A DNA stretch of 64,000 nucleotides from Alphaproteobacteria bacterium UBA4588 (lineage in GTDB: Bacteria; Pseudomonadota; Alphaproteobacteria; Rhodobacterales; Rhodobacteraceae): the NCBI GenBank assembly GCA_905182195.1, contig CAJJAW010000002.1, positions 186,001 to 250,000 on the forward strand, written 5' to 3'. A model generated the notes under the pieces. The model did not search any database and was not told the DNA's origin. It worked only from the letters and a program-made list of their open reading frames with translations. A program made the translations under genes and the position numbers. Shown here in pieces: positions 10,265 through 19,646 of this stretch. Numbering within the stretch: position 1 is the first letter of the stretch; each line of letters opens with the position of its first letter.

Positions 10265-11311
10265 CTATTCCAACCCAACAGCAATGCTCCAGACCTTGCG
10301 CATAACCGTTGGCAAATCCAGTGGACGAAAATCAGACTTTTCGATAAAGTGGCGGTTGCTGCGCTCTGGTAGCACAGATGCCACCATCACCCGCAGTCGC
10401 AAATGAAAGTGCGTGAAGGTGTGGCGAACCTCCTCGGGTGCTTCCACCCAATCAGCCCGAAAAGGTGGCATGAATTCCGGTGGATCTTCAGTCCAAGCAC
10501 TGACCGGCCACCCCAACATTCCACCCAATAACCCCCGATCCGGGCGTTGCTCTAACAAAACAGCCCCATCGGTGCGGTAGGCCACATAGGCTATTCCTTG
10601 GCGTGTTGGCTTCATAACCTTGGGAGATTTCTTAGGCAGCTCCCGCGCGGTTCCACGCTCCATGGCCAAACAACAGCAGCGCCATGGGCAGAGGCTACAG
10701 CTGGGTGACTTAGGCGTGCAAATCGTGGCTCCAAGATCCATTACCGCCTGCGCATAATCGCCCGCACGCTTGCGGGGTGTTAGCTCCTCAGCCAATTTTG
10801 TCAGCGGCACTTTTGCCTTTGGTAATGGTAGGTGTACGTCAAATAACCGCGCCATAACTCGCTCAACATTGCCATCAACTACAGTCTCAGGTTGATCAAA
10901 GGCAATCGATGCTAAGGCGGCACTGGTATAGGGTCCAATTCCAGGCAGACCTTGCAGTTGGTCACGATCAAAAGGGAACTGGCCCTCAAATTCCACCACT
11001 ATGGCCCGTGCACATTTTAACAAATTACGTGCCCTAGCATAATAACCAAGACCCGCCCATGCCGCCATGACTTCCGCATCATCAGCTGCAGCCAGATCAA
11101 AAATATTTGGCCAGAGCGTTGTAAATTTCACAAAATAGGCTTTGACGGCCGCAACTGTTGTCTGCTGCAACATAATTTCGGAAAGCCAAATGCGATAAGG
11201 GTCAGGCATTTGGCCTAATTTCCGGTCAGCAGGTGCGACACGCCAGGGCAAAACACGCGCATTATCGTCATACCAGGTCAAAAGTGTCTTAGAGTTCGGA
11301 TAATCACGCAA
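10265..11311 (-). CDS. mutY: A/G-specific adenine DNA glycosylase
   Basis: A 348-aa MutY that removes adenine mispaired with 8-oxoguanine. The order is an N-terminal helix-hairpin-helix glycosylase domain (LSEIMLQQTTVAAV, LQGLPGIGPYTSAAL, and VVDGNVERVMARL with the catalytic Asp region), the 4Fe-4S cysteines C-x6-C-x2-C-x5-C (CTPKSPSCSLCPWRCC), and a C-terminal Nudix-like domain that reads the oxidised base. The first codon at 11311 is TTG; no in-frame ATG fits better, and the N-terminus RDYPNSKTLLTWYDDNARVL aligns with the family from there. It works with MutM in the GO system. It is divergent from the DUF721 gene. Confidence 0.93.
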   Translation of the reverse strand: MRDYPNSKTLLTWYDDNARVLPWRVAPADRKLGQMPDPYRIWLSEIMLQQTTVAAVKAYFVKFTTLWPNIFDLAAADDAEVMAAWAGLGYYARARNLLKCARAIVVEFEGQFPFDRDQLQGLPGIGPYTSAALASIAFDQPETVVDGNVERVMARLFDVHLPLPKAKVPLTKLAEELTPRKRAGDYAQAVMDLGATICTPKSPSCSLCPWRCCCLAMERGTARELPKKSPKVMKPTRQGIAYVAYRTDGAVLLEQRPDRGLLGGMLGWPVSAWTEDPPEFMPPFRADWVEAPEEVRHTFTHFHLRLRVMVASVLPERSNRHFIEKSDFRPLDLPTVMRKVWSIAVGLE

Positions 11312-11396
11312 TAGTTAAAGTACCTTTTGTAAAAGAGGTGGCGTTAAGCCGTACTTAGGGTAAAATAGAGTAAATCAGGAAGAGTAAGAAAAATCG

Positions 11397-11918
11397 ATGC
11401 AAAAAATTGCAGGGTCATACGAAAAACGTCGCGCTGGGTTTCGGCACACCTCGCTTTTGGTTGAGCAAAAGCTTCGGTCTGCCGGCGAAACACGCGGGTT
11501 TGCCATAACCCGACTGCTTACCCACTGGGACGAAATTGTGGGCGTACAGTCGGCACAAATTTGTACACCTGTAAAAGTAAGCTATGCTCAAAAGGGATTT
11601 GGCGCCACATTGGTTATACTTACAACCGGCGCACAGGCACAGATGCTTGAAATGCAACTGCCCCAACTGCGCGAAAAGGTGAACGCTTGCTACGGATACA
11701 ATGCAATTTCTAGGATCCGTATCACTCAGACAGCACCTGTTGGCTTTTCTGATGGCAAGGCGCAGTTCAACGTAGCACCCAAACGCACAATCCCACCACC
11801 TTGTCCCGAAACGGCCGCAAAGGCATCTATAATTGCATGTGATATAAAAGATGAGGGCCTGAGAGCCGCACTCGCCGCGTTCGGTGAAAATATTATGAAA
11901 CACGAAAAGAGATCATAA
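11397..11918 (+). CDS. DUF721 (DciA-like) protein
   Basis: A 173-aa member of the DUF721 family. The core LLTHWDEIVGVQSAQICTPVKVSY followed by GATLVILTTGAQAQMLEMQ and YGYNAISRIRITQ is the DciA-like KH-type fold. DciA loads or assists the replicative helicase DnaB in bacteria lacking DnaC, so a role in replication is plausible, although alphaproteobacterial members are less studied. The C-terminal third is Pro/Ala-rich and variable. It ends 1 bp before the DsbA-family gene and is divergent from mutY, an arrangement usual in roseobacters. Confidence 0.8.
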   Translation: MQKIAGSYEKRRAGFRHTSLLVEQKLRSAGETRGFAITRLLTHWDEIVGVQSAQICTPVKVSYAQKGFGATLVILTTGAQAQMLEMQLPQLREKVNACYGYNAISRIRITQTAPVGFSDGKAQFNVAPKRTIPPPCPETAAKASIIACDIKDEGLRAALAAFGENIMKHEKRS

Positions 11919-11919
11919 A

Positions 11920-12585
11920 ATGAACAATAAAAATAATTATTTATTAGGTTTGGTTTTTGCTGCAGCTTTGGGCCTTGGCGCATACTTTGTAATGGCCCCA
12001 CAACAGAATGGCCTAGTAGGCTCAAGCTTTGGGGCGGCGAATGCGACAACCGCGGGTGAAGCCGACACCTCAACCATTGTTGACATGGTCTTGGGCGCTG
12101 AAGATGCTCCAATCACCATAATTGAATATGCTAGCTACACCTGCTCACACTGCCGATCGTTTCACCAAGGTGCCTTTAAAAACCTCAAAGCTGATTACAT
12201 TGACAAAGGCAAAGTACGTTTAACCTATCGTGAGATTTATTTTGACCGTTACGGACTTTGGGGATCGATCATTGCGCGCTGTGGCGGCCAGAATAAATTC
12301 TTTGCCATTTCAGATTTACTATACACCAAGCAAAGCGAATGGACCAAAGGTACTCCAGCCGAGATTGCAGACAATTTGCGTCGGATTGGGATAACTGCAG
12401 GGCTTTCGCAAGATGCCGTACAGGCCTGTTTCTCTGACGGGCAAAAAGCCCAAAATCTGGTCGCTTGGTATGAAGAAAATCGGGCTACGGATAGTATCGA
12501 TTCGACCCCATCATTCGTGATCAACGGAATAAAATACGCAAACATGCCCTATGAAGATTTCAAAAAAATCTTGGACGCACAATAA
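11920..12585 (+). CDS. DsbA-family periplasmic thiol-disulfide oxidoreductase
   Basis: A 221-aa secreted or membrane-tethered protein with an uncleaved-looking N-terminal hydrophobic segment (YLLGLVFAAALGLGAYFVM, 7-25) and a thioredoxin-fold domain with the redox motif CSHC (C75, C78) in YASYTCSHCRSF. The cis-Pro region reads STPSFVINGIKY. The family (DsbA/BdbD-like, Thioredoxin_4) oxidises or isomerises disulfides in exported proteins. It is tightly coupled to the DUF721 gene (1-bp gap) and convergent with lpxK (1-bp gap), so it has no room for its own terminator. Confidence 0.88.
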   Translation: MNNKNNYLLGLVFAAALGLGAYFVMAPQQNGLVGSSFGAANATTAGEADTSTIVDMVLGAEDAPITIIEYASYTCSHCRSFHQGAFKNLKADYIDKGKVRLTYREIYFDRYGLWGSIIARCGGQNKFFAISDLLYTKQSEWTKGTPAEIADNLRRIGITAGLSQDAVQACFSDGQKAQNLVAWYEENRATDSIDSTPSFVINGIKYANMPYEDFKKILDAQ

Positions 12586-12586
12586 G

Positions 12587-13579
12587 TTAGGACAAACCAA
12601 GATCGGCCAATTTTGTGTTGATCTTGGTCCAATCTTTAATCTCAAGCCGAACTGGAAGGGCCAAAACATCCAAGCGATACTCAGCGGGTAATCGCGCCGC
12701 ATCTTTTTCGGTACAAACCAGCTGCGCATTTAGAGACTTCGCCTTGGCGGCTAGTCGCTTCATTAATGTAGGTGAAAGTGGCTCATGATCTGAAAGCGCC
12801 TCGTACCCCAGAATATTAGCACCCAACCCGCGCAGAGTTGCAAAGAATTTTTCTGGGTGCGCAATCCCTGCAAAAGCGAATACAGCCACCCCGTCCCACA
12901 GCATACCTGTGTGCAATGGTTTAATCTCAGCATCAATATGAGGTACTGTCAGCGGAGAAAGTAGACTCGCTTTAAAGCTTTTTTGCTCCACTTCTGAGCC
13001 AATGATGATACACAAATCAGCTCGCATTAACCCTTTGGAAGAAGGCTCACGCAGAGGCCCAGCAGGAATGCAAAGCCCATTACCAAACCCAAAGGCGGCA
13101 TCCACTACAACGATAGAAAAATCCTTATAGACGGCAGGACTTTGAAAACCGTCATCCATCAAAATCACATCAGGGTTATTCATCAAAGCCAATTCCACGC
13201 CCAAGGCACGATCCGCAGATACCACCACTGGACAGAAGGCGGATATCAACAAAGGCTCATCACCCACATGCCCAGCCGTATGTTCCCGAGGGTTAACCAG
13301 AACTGGGGTTTTCACACTGCCCCCATAACCGCGTGACAAAACCACAACTCGCCAGCCTCGTCTTTGCAAATGCTCAGCCATAGCAATGGTAGTAGGGGTT
13401 TTACCCGAACCACCGGCATTGATATTTCCAATACAAACTACCGGGCAAATCGCGCGAGCGACATGGCTAGCTCTGCGTAAGCGCCAAGCAGTGGCCGCAC
13501 CATAGACCCAGCCTAGGGGCCAAAGGCCAAAGGCCATAACACCCCGGGGTTGATACCAGAATTTTGGGGCGCGTATCAT
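12587..13579 (-). CDS. lpxK: tetraacyldisaccharide 4'-kinase
   Basis: A 330-aa LpxK that phosphorylates the 4' position of the lipid A disaccharide at the inner membrane. The P-loop GGSGKTPT lies at residues 56-63, after a membrane-associating N-terminal segment (MAFGLWPLGWVYGAATAWRL). LMDDGFQ with DGFQSP is the family motif near the active site, and VCTEKDAARLP near the C-terminus is also conserved. It overlaps the upstream Kdo transferase-like gene by 4 nt (ATGA), as in other Rhodobacterales, so the two lipid A core steps are translationally linked. Confidence 0.94.
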   Translation of the reverse strand: MIRAPKFWYQPRGVMAFGLWPLGWVYGAATAWRLRRASHVARAICPVVCIGNINAGGSGKTPTTIAMAEHLQRRGWRVVVLSRGYGGSVKTPVLVNPREHTAGHVGDEPLLISAFCPVVVSADRALGVELALMNNPDVILMDDGFQSPAVYKDFSIVVVDAAFGFGNGLCIPAGPLREPSSKGLMRADLCIIIGSEVEQKSFKASLLSPLTVPHIDAEIKPLHTGMLWDGVAVFAFAGIAHPEKFFATLRGLGANILGYEALSDHEPLSPTLMKRLAAKAKSLNAQLVCTEKDAARLPAEYRLDVLALPVRLEIKDWTKINTKLADLGLS

Positions 13580-14712
13580 TTGTCCAAATCTCCAAATCCT
13601 GTTTTTTGTAGGGTCAACTCAACTAACCGGTCCGTCGCTATCGCTCCTTCAGACACAACGCGCCATCCTTTTGCCGCCATATCAGCACATTGATCGGGCC
13701 CCATCAACACCGCCACCCTTTTGCTCAAATCGCCCACTTCATGCAAGGGCACTGTAGCACCTGCCTCACGCAAGCGCTCATAGGCATGGTGGAAATTGAT
13801 GATGTCTGAGCCATGCACAACGGCACTGCCTAGCGCAGCGGCAACCATGGGGTTGGGAAGATTGCCTCCAGAGAGGCTACCCCCCATGTAAGACACTGAA
13901 GCAAGACGGTACCAAAGCCCCGTATCGCTGTCATCATCAGTCAGAAAAATCTGAGTGCGCGAATTGGGCTCTCCTTCAAGCGCCCGTGCATGGGTTATCA
14001 AATCAAGCTCTTCACAAAGTTTTAAAAACTCCACTTCGCTTGAAGGTTCCGCCAGATCGAAGATCAAGAGCATCCGATGTGCTTTGCGTTGCGCTTGCAA
14101 AAAAGCCTTTAGGACCATGCCTATTTCTTGCGGTGGTACTTGATGTGCAAACCAAACTGGCCGCCCAGTCAAAATTTCTCCAAGACGGTCACGCTCTTCC
14201 TCATTACAGCTAGGCGCCACGACGCCCCCCAACAATGGTCCAAGCACTTCTATATTACGGGCCGGCAAACCAAGACTTCGCAAATGCCCACTAGATTCGC
14301 CTGTTTCGACGAATGCATAGGACACTGGCCGAAGGGCCTGCCGCGCAACAGTCTTACGCCATAGCCAAGTTCGACCCCGCAACTTCCGAGTTTTAGCATT
14401 AACAAGTATAATTTGAATAGAAAATCTTTGGATCAATTCAAAAAGTGGTATGCTAATATTATCATCTGCCCATAAACATAAATCTGGCAACATTTTACTT
14501 AAGAAGTCCTGCCCTGATTGAAGGTTCGCCTCCTGCAAACGGACGACTTCAATATCAAAAATATATTCAGATGCCGGGGCTGAAAGCACATATGACAAAG
14601 ACGGTTCAATCATTTGAGCCCGCAAAAGTACCTCTAACATCGCATCAAGCGCAGCCGGTGTAGATGCGTGGGCCCAGATAATTGGTCCACCTGCACGCGT
14701 GACTTTTTTCAT
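13576..14712 (-). CDS. waaA: 3-deoxy-D-manno-octulosonate transferase-like protein (GT30 family)
   Basis: A 378-aa protein of the KdtA/WaaA family, which adds Kdo to lipid A. It is shorter than classical WaaA (about 420-430 aa) and lacks an obvious N-terminal membrane anchor. Family features are the Rossmann-like N-half (PIIWAHAST), GLPARNIEVLGPL, RPVWFAHQVPPQE where classical WaaA has a WVAASTHxGEE-like run, and YMGGSLSGGNLPNPMVAAALGSAVVHG in the C-half. The usual acceptor-side catalytic Glu motif is not clearly retained, so activity needs care. It overlaps lpxK by 4 nt. Genes of this position in roseobacters are annotated the same way. Confidence 0.75.
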   Translation of the reverse strand: MKKVTRAGGPIIWAHASTPAALDAMLEVLLRAQMIEPSLSYVLSAPASEYIFDIEVVRLQEANLQSGQDFLSKMLPDLCLWADDNISIPLFELIQRFSIQIILVNAKTRKLRGRTWLWRKTVARQALRPVSYAFVETGESSGHLRSLGLPARNIEVLGPLLGGVVAPSCNEEERDRLGEILTGRPVWFAHQVPPQEIGMVLKAFLQAQRKAHRMLLIFDLAEPSSEVEFLKLCEELDLITHARALEGEPNSRTQIFLTDDDSDTGLWYRLASVSYMGGSLSGGNLPNPMVAAALGSAVVHGSDIINFHHAYERLREAGATVPLHEVGDLSKRVAVLMGPDQCADMAAKGWRVVSEGAIATDRLVELTLQKTGFGDLDK

Positions 14713-14799
14713 TCCAGAACCACCTTACCCAAAGACGCCTAGTATCATACATAAGCTTTCATCAAGTATTTTGTAATTAAGGGGTATCTGACCCAGAAC

Positions 14800-15573
14800 T
14801 TACGTCAAGCCTGCCATAAGACCAAAATGGATATCAATGTTGCTAGCTACAATCCCATTTAATTGCCCAACCGGTGAATTAAATACTGGCTCTGCCCCAG
14901 CTTGATCGGTAACCAATCCACCAGCCTCACTCACAATCAAACACCCCGCCGCCACATCCCACTCCCACGTTGGTCGCAAGGTAAGCATACCATCAAACTC
15001 ACCATTGGCGACAAGACAAAGTCGATAGGCTAACGATGAGCGAAAACTGCGCTTCAAGTCAGGGAAGCCACCGGGCCAAAACTCTTCTTGAAAATTGCCA
15101 TTGGACGAAAGTATATTCGCGCCTAGCGTTTCACTGCGCGTCGAGACAGTGATCGGCAAGCCATTCAGATAAGCACCCCCCCCAACCGTAGCGGTGAACA
15201 TCAAATCGATCATCGGCATATAGACGGATGCACTCTGAATATGTCCAAATCTTGCAATCGCTAGAGAATGTGCCCAATGCGGTGTGCCCTCAATAAACGC
15301 TCGGGTACCATCAATGGGATCGACAATGAACACATGCTCATGCGAAAGTCGGTCAGTGGAGTCCTCTGTCTCTTCAGACAGCCAGCCGTAGCCTGGCCTA
15401 GCCGTACGCAGATCACGAGCCAACATGCGGTTTACTTCTAGATCAGCTTCCGTGACAGGGCCTGCAGTCCCTCCCTTATCCCAAGTCTTTGGGCTTTTTT
15501 GGAAGTAGTGCTTGGCAATATCACCAGCAGAACGTGCAGCCTCAGTTAAGAGATTAAGATCATCCACCAGCAA
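14800..15573 (-). CDS. inositol monophosphatase-family phosphatase (CysQ-like)
   Basis: A 257-aa Mg-dependent phosphatase of the IMPase/FBPase superfamily. Motifs: WLSEETEDS (metal-binding Glu), VDPIDGTRAFIEG (the central DPxDGT metal site) and WEWDVAAGCLIVSEAGG (third metal Asp). Candidates are 3'(2'),5'-bisphosphate nucleotidase, inositol-1-phosphatase or histidinol phosphatase; sequence alone does not decide. The frame begins with TTG at 15573, with GTG at 15567 as an alternative; both overlap the end of pmbA, so translation is coupled. No DUF4170 gene separates it from waaA as it does in some relatives. Confidence 0.85.
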   Translation of the reverse strand: MLVDDLNLLTEAARSAGDIAKHYFQKSPKTWDKGGTAGPVTEADLEVNRMLARDLRTARPGYGWLSEETEDSTDRLSHEHVFIVDPIDGTRAFIEGTPHWAHSLAIARFGHIQSASVYMPMIDLMFTATVGGGAYLNGLPITVSTRSETLGANILSSNGNFQEEFWPGGFPDLKRSFRSSLAYRLCLVANGEFDGMLTLRPTWEWDVAAGCLIVSEAGGLVTDQAGAEPVFNSPVGQLNGIVASNIDIHFGLMAGLT

Positions 15574-16906
15574 TCGCCATGCCCGGTATCAATAGCGACG
15601 GCACAACCCGTGACAGATGCAGACGGCCATCATTGGCTGGCACTATACGCATCAACATATCGCGCAAATTTCCTGCAATTGTGCATTCATTCACTGGGTA
15701 GGTGATCTCACCATTTTCCACCCAGTAGCCTGAGGCCCCACGCGAATAATCTCCAGTTGTGGCATTGATAGACGAGCCAATCAAAGAGGTCAGCAAAAGC
15801 CCTGTGCCCATATCACGGATCAAATCTTTTCGGCTCTGGGTTCCAGCTGTCAATTCAACATTACCAACACCGGGAGATGGTGGGCCTGATGGGCCGCGCA
15901 TGGCGGAACCTGTGCTGGACAGGCCTAGCTGGGCCGCAGTTGCTAAATCCAAGGTCCATTGCTGCAACACCCCATCCTCGACAATATGGCGCAAAGCGAC
16001 CGGCAGGCCCTCTCCGTCAAATGGCCGCGAACCGCCAGTGCGGATCCTAAGCGGGTTTTCAATCAATGATATACCTTGCGGCAAAACTGAACCCAGCATT
16101 GCGTCCTGCAACCATGTCGCGCCACGGGTAACGGCCAAGCCATTAGTCGCAGACAGCAAGTGCCCAATAAGACCACTTGAAATTCGTTCATCATATAAAA
16201 CTGGAAACACACCTGTGGGCGGCTTGCGCGCACCTTGGCGCGCTACTGCCCTAGCGCCCGCTGACTGCCCAACTTCGGCCGCTCCGCGCAAATCAGAACG
16301 AAAGATACGTGAATCGCCATCATAATCACGCTCCATATGAGTGCCTGATCCAGAGATCGCTACGCAGGAAAATCCATGATCCGTCCGCACATAGCCACCA
16401 CTAAAGCCATTCGACATGCAGAGATGGATGCGGCGCGATCCAAAACCCGCACCCGCAGATTGACACTTAGTTACCCCAACCACGTCAAGCGCGTTTGCTT
16501 CAGCCTCAAGGGCCGTTTGCTGTAATTCCGCCGCGGAAGGTTCCACTGCAGGGTCGGCAAGTTGCAAAGCGTTCACATCCCAATCAGACGTCAACTCTAC
16601 CGCCGTGGCTTGGCGAATATAGGTATCATCTGGTGCGTGACGCGCCATTTCAACGGCACGTTCCGCCATCTCTTGGATCGTATCGGTGCTGGTATCTGAC
16701 GCCGAAACACAGGCCTGCCGCGCGCCAACAAAAACCCGCAGACCAATATCCACCCCTTCAGAGCGTTCTGCTTGCTCAAGCTTTCTCGCCCGCACTTCTA
16801 TTGAATGGGAAATGCCATCTACCGCCATTGCGTCACAACCGTCAGCACCAGCGCGTTTGGCGGCATCCAGCAACTGCTGGCCAAGGTCTGTCAAAGATCG
16901 TTTCAT
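15560..16906 (-). CDS. pmbA: PmbA/TldE metallopeptidase subunit
   Basis: A 448-aa member of the PmbA/TldD family. In E. coli TldD and TldE (PmbA) form a heterodimeric zinc protease that matures microcin B17 and degrades CcdA; TldE lacks the metal ligands. Here the region where TldD has HExxxH is not seen, so this is TldE-like. Recognisable parts are GISHSIEVRARKLEQAERSE near the N-terminus, GVFPVLYDERISSGLIGHL mid-protein and RGASGYWVENGEITYPVNE near the C-terminus. GAGGAATGACCC precedes the ATG. A tldD partner is not in this window. It is the first gene of the leftward lpxK run. Confidence 0.92.
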   Translation of the reverse strand: MKRSLTDLGQQLLDAAKRAGADGCDAMAVDGISHSIEVRARKLEQAERSEGVDIGLRVFVGARQACVSASDTSTDTIQEMAERAVEMARHAPDDTYIRQATAVELTSDWDVNALQLADPAVEPSAAELQQTALEAEANALDVVGVTKCQSAGAGFGSRRIHLCMSNGFSGGYVRTDHGFSCVAISGSGTHMERDYDGDSRIFRSDLRGAAEVGQSAGARAVARQGARKPPTGVFPVLYDERISSGLIGHLLSATNGLAVTRGATWLQDAMLGSVLPQGISLIENPLRIRTGGSRPFDGEGLPVALRHIVEDGVLQQWTLDLATAAQLGLSSTGSAMRGPSGPPSPGVGNVELTAGTQSRKDLIRDMGTGLLLTSLIGSSINATTGDYSRGASGYWVENGEITYPVNECTIAGNLRDMLMRIVPANDGRLHLSRVVPSLLIPGMAIAGG

Positions 16907-17109
16907 GGGTCATTCCTCTTCTCAGACCTAGGTAACCAGCAATGACCTGCCCTACAAGGCAGAGCAGTTTTAAGATTTGATTTAGTCAAATTTTTTTACA
17001 ATATGTTCCTAAAAATCTCAGTCTTTGCTTGAAACGCCGGCGCAACTGCTTATCACGCCAACCAGATACCGCTGGACATGCGCTACGCTCTAAACTGAAG
17101 GAATAAGAA

Positions 17110-18123
17110 ATGATAAGAATTGGTCTTTTAGGCGCAGGGCGCATTGGGCAAGTCCACGCGCGCGCAGTATCTTCAGTACCAACCGCGCAACTGGTGGCTA
17201 TCGCCGATCCTTTGAGTGAGGCAGCCGAAGCCGTGCGTAACACTTATGGCTGCGATATTCGTACCATAGAGCAAATTTTGGTTTCTGACGATATCGACGC
17301 GGTGATCATCTGCACCCCAACCGACACCCACGCGGATCTGATCGAACAATTCGCCCATGCCGGCAAAGCCATCTTTTGTGAAAAACCTGTGGATCTCAGC
17401 CTTGAGCGTGTACAAGCTTGCCTTGCTGTAGTCGGTGAAACTAAGGCTACTTTGATGGTTGGCTTTCAGCGCCGCTATGATCCTGACTTCCAAGCCCTGC
17501 GCGCTGCCATCGATGCGGGCCAAATTGGTGACGTGGAAATGGTTACCTTAATCAGCCGCGACCCTGGCGCGCCGCCCTATGATTACATTGGACGTTCCGG
17601 CGGAATTTTTCGCGATATGATGATCCATGATTTTGATGTTGCGCGCTGGATGCTGGGAGAGGAAGTGGAAACCGTACAAGCCGCCGCTTCTGTCCTCACA
17701 GATCCTGAAATTGGTAATTGTGGTGATTTTGACAGTGCCAATGCTATTTTACGTACTGCCAGCGGCAAGCAATGCACCATTACCAATTCACGCCGCGCCA
17801 CATTTGGATACGACCAACGTATTGAAGTGCACGGCTCGGCAGGGTCAGTGGCCGCAGACAATCACCATCAATCCCGGATCATCGTCGCCAATGAACATGG
17901 CTACACCCGCCCACCACTGCTTGATTTTTTTATGACCCGCTACATTGCGGCCTATACTGCAGAGATTAAACATTTTGTAGATTGTGTGGCCAACCGCGCC
18001 CAACCGCACACCAGTGGACATGATGGCTTGATGTCTATCGCTCTGGCCGAAGCAGCTTTAGAATCTGTGCGCACCGGCTCAGCTGTGCGCCCAGCGGACA
18101 TCTTAAATAGAAAAAAATACTGA
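17110..18123 (+). CDS. iolG: inositol 2-dehydrogenase-like oxidoreductase (GFO/IDH/MocA family)
   Basis: A 337-aa NAD-dependent dehydrogenase. The Rossmann GAGRIGQVHARAV opens the protein, EKPVDL carries the catalytic Lys, and the C-terminal domain has MMIHDFDVARWML with the conserved Asp/His pair, followed by the GFO/IDH/MocA C-terminal fold. The pattern is close to myo-inositol 2-dehydrogenase, which makes 2-keto-myo-inositol. No other iol genes are present, so the symbol rests on similarity and the true substrate may be another cyclitol or sugar. AAGGA is 7 nt before the ATG. Confidence 0.8.
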   Translation: MIRIGLLGAGRIGQVHARAVSSVPTAQLVAIADPLSEAAEAVRNTYGCDIRTIEQILVSDDIDAVIICTPTDTHADLIEQFAHAGKAIFCEKPVDLSLERVQACLAVVGETKATLMVGFQRRYDPDFQALRAAIDAGQIGDVEMVTLISRDPGAPPYDYIGRSGGIFRDMMIHDFDVARWMLGEEVETVQAAASVLTDPEIGNCGDFDSANAILRTASGKQCTITNSRRATFGYDQRIEVHGSAGSVAADNHHQSRIIVANEHGYTRPPLLDFFMTRYIAAYTAEIKHFVDCVANRAQPHTSGHDGLMSIALAEAALESVRTGSAVRPADILNRKKY

Positions 18124-18196
18124 ACGTCACAAAAAAAGAGTGACAGAAACCTGTGACATGTGCCACGATTTGATATCTTATAAAAAGGTATGGTAG

Positions 18197-18613
18197 ATGA
18201 CGCTGCATAAACGCATTCGACCTTTTAACACCAAGGAAACCTACCCAGAACAAAAGCTCGATAATGACTTATCGCAAGGTGTAGTTGCGCGCGGCACGAC
18301 AGTGTTTCTTCGTGGACAAGTGGCACAGGATCTTGACAGCCGCATCAGCCTTCATGAAGGGGATGCCGCCAAGCAAACCAAAAAAACTATGCAGAATATT
18401 GCCTTACTATTGCAAGAGGCCGGCACAACAATGGAGGCCGTGTGCCGCATTGTCGTTTATCTAACCGACATTCGGTATCGTGAGGCTGTCTATCAAGAGA
18501 TGGGCAAATGGTTAAAGGGCGTACATCCCTGTTCAACTGGAATTGTGGTCTCAGCATTGGCGCGGCCAGAATGGGTGGTTGAAATCGAAGTCACCGCAGT
18601 AATCCCAGATTAA
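18197..18613 (+). CDS. RidA-family enamine/imine deaminase
   Basis: A 138-aa YjgF/YER057c/UK114-family protein. RidA hydrolyses reactive enamine/imine intermediates such as 2-aminoacrylate. The conserved run LLQEAGTTMEAVCRIVVYLTDIRYREAVYQEM and the C-terminal ARPEWVVEIEVTAVI match the family; the arginine that binds the carboxylate in RidA proper (R105 region, normally CVEVARLP) is not in the usual context (LARPEWVVEIE), which points to a Rid2-7 subgroup. It lies 38 bp upstream of a DUF1028 gene, a pairing that recurs in roseobacters. Confidence 0.85.
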   Translation: MTLHKRIRPFNTKETYPEQKLDNDLSQGVVARGTTVFLRGQVAQDLDSRISLHEGDAAKQTKKTMQNIALLLQEAGTTMEAVCRIVVYLTDIRYREAVYQEMGKWLKGVHPCSTGIVVSALARPEWVVEIEVTAVIPD

Positions 18614-18651
18614 AGAAATGGGCGAACGCCACCCCCAGCAAAGGATACCAC

Positions 18652-19329
18652 ATGACAATCTCCCTAACAGGCCGTTGCAGAAATACCGGAATGTTTGGAG
18701 TGGCTATCACCACATCCTCAATCAGCGTTGGGTCCCGCTGCCCACACGCTCGCGCAGGGGTTGGAGCGGTGGCGACCCAAAACATCACAGATCCACATTT
18801 GGCAACATTGGTTCTCAATCAAATGGAAGACGGTCACTCAGCTCAGGAGGCCATCAACCGCGTGACCACAAACCAAGATTTCATCAACTACCGGCAGCTT
18901 ACAGCTATCGATCATAACGGCACTACAGCCCATTTCACCGGCACACATATACTGGGCACCCATGCCATACATGAGGCGGTTGACTGTGTTGCAGCCGGAA
19001 ATTTGCTGTCATCATCTGCCGTACCAAAATCCATGGCAGCAGGATTTAACTTAAATCCAGAGGCTCATTTAGCCGAACGCCTGATCCTCGGTTTGGAAGC
19101 AGGCATAGCGGCTGGAGGTGAAGCTGGCCCAGTTCATTCTGCAGCTTTGATCGTTACTGATAAAATGCCCTTTTATTTGGTGGATTTGCGGGTGGATTGG
19201 GATGAAAAAAGTCCAGTCGCCCAGTTGCGGAAACACTGGCAGGCTTACGCACCACAAATGCAGGATTACCTGAACCGCGCTATCAATCCCATTGCAGCGC
19301 CGAGCTATGGCGTAGCTGGTGATCCCTAA
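18652..19329 (+). CDS. DUF1028 family protein (Ntn-hydrolase-like)
   Basis: A 225-aa DUF1028 protein. The start TISLTGRCRNTGMFGVAITT and the central VGSRCPHARAGVGAVATQN are typical, with QDFINYRQLTAIDHNG and LAERLILGLEAGIAAGGEAGPVHSAAL later. DUF1028 proteins adopt an Ntn-hydrolase-like fold and some carry a peptidoglycan-binding tail; this one lacks the tail. Biochemistry is unknown. The gene follows the RidA gene closely with AAAGGA before the ATG. The shared neighbourhood suggests degradation of an amine or amino-acid derivative, but that is inference. Confidence 0.85.
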   Translation: MTISLTGRCRNTGMFGVAITTSSISVGSRCPHARAGVGAVATQNITDPHLATLVLNQMEDGHSAQEAINRVTTNQDFINYRQLTAIDHNGTTAHFTGTHILGTHAIHEAVDCVAAGNLLSSSAVPKSMAAGFNLNPEAHLAERLILGLEAGIAAGGEAGPVHSAALIVTDKMPFYLVDLRVDWDEKSPVAQLRKHWQAYAPQMQDYLNRAINPIAAPSYGVAGDP

Positions 19330-19646
19330 AAATCCGGCCAGCACAATCGGTTGGACAGTCCCAGCAAAGATGTCATAACATTCCATTAGAAACGCGGAGT
19401 TCCCATGCCTATGTCTTTACCCCCCATCACAGCATTTGCCATCAAGTATGATGCTGTTGCCTTGGTGACCTACACCGCAACAAGGGCAATTCCGCAGCTG
19501 CCAAGGGCTCAGCCTGCGCCATGGTCGTGAACAATTAAACGCCACCACCCATTGGCGACGGAACGTAAAATTTAGGAAAACTGGCCGAGGTATTGAGATT
19601 GACACTACGGCTCTCACAAGAACTCTACTTCAGAAAGTGACTTAAT
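19330..19646. other. 317-bp gap between DUF1028 and GST genes, no supported gene
   Basis: Frames on both strands are short (41-66 codons) and show no family pattern. A weak ATG frame at 19404 reads 41 codons without a convincing ribosome-binding site. In related roseobacters a further catabolic gene can sit in this place, so this may be a scar of gene loss, but no recognisable remnant was found. No hairpin with a T-run was seen after the DUF1028 gene. Confidence 0.4.

Noticed and set aside
19404-19529. 41-codon ORF between DUF1028 and GST genes
   Set aside because: No ribosome-binding site, no family pattern and unremarkable composition.
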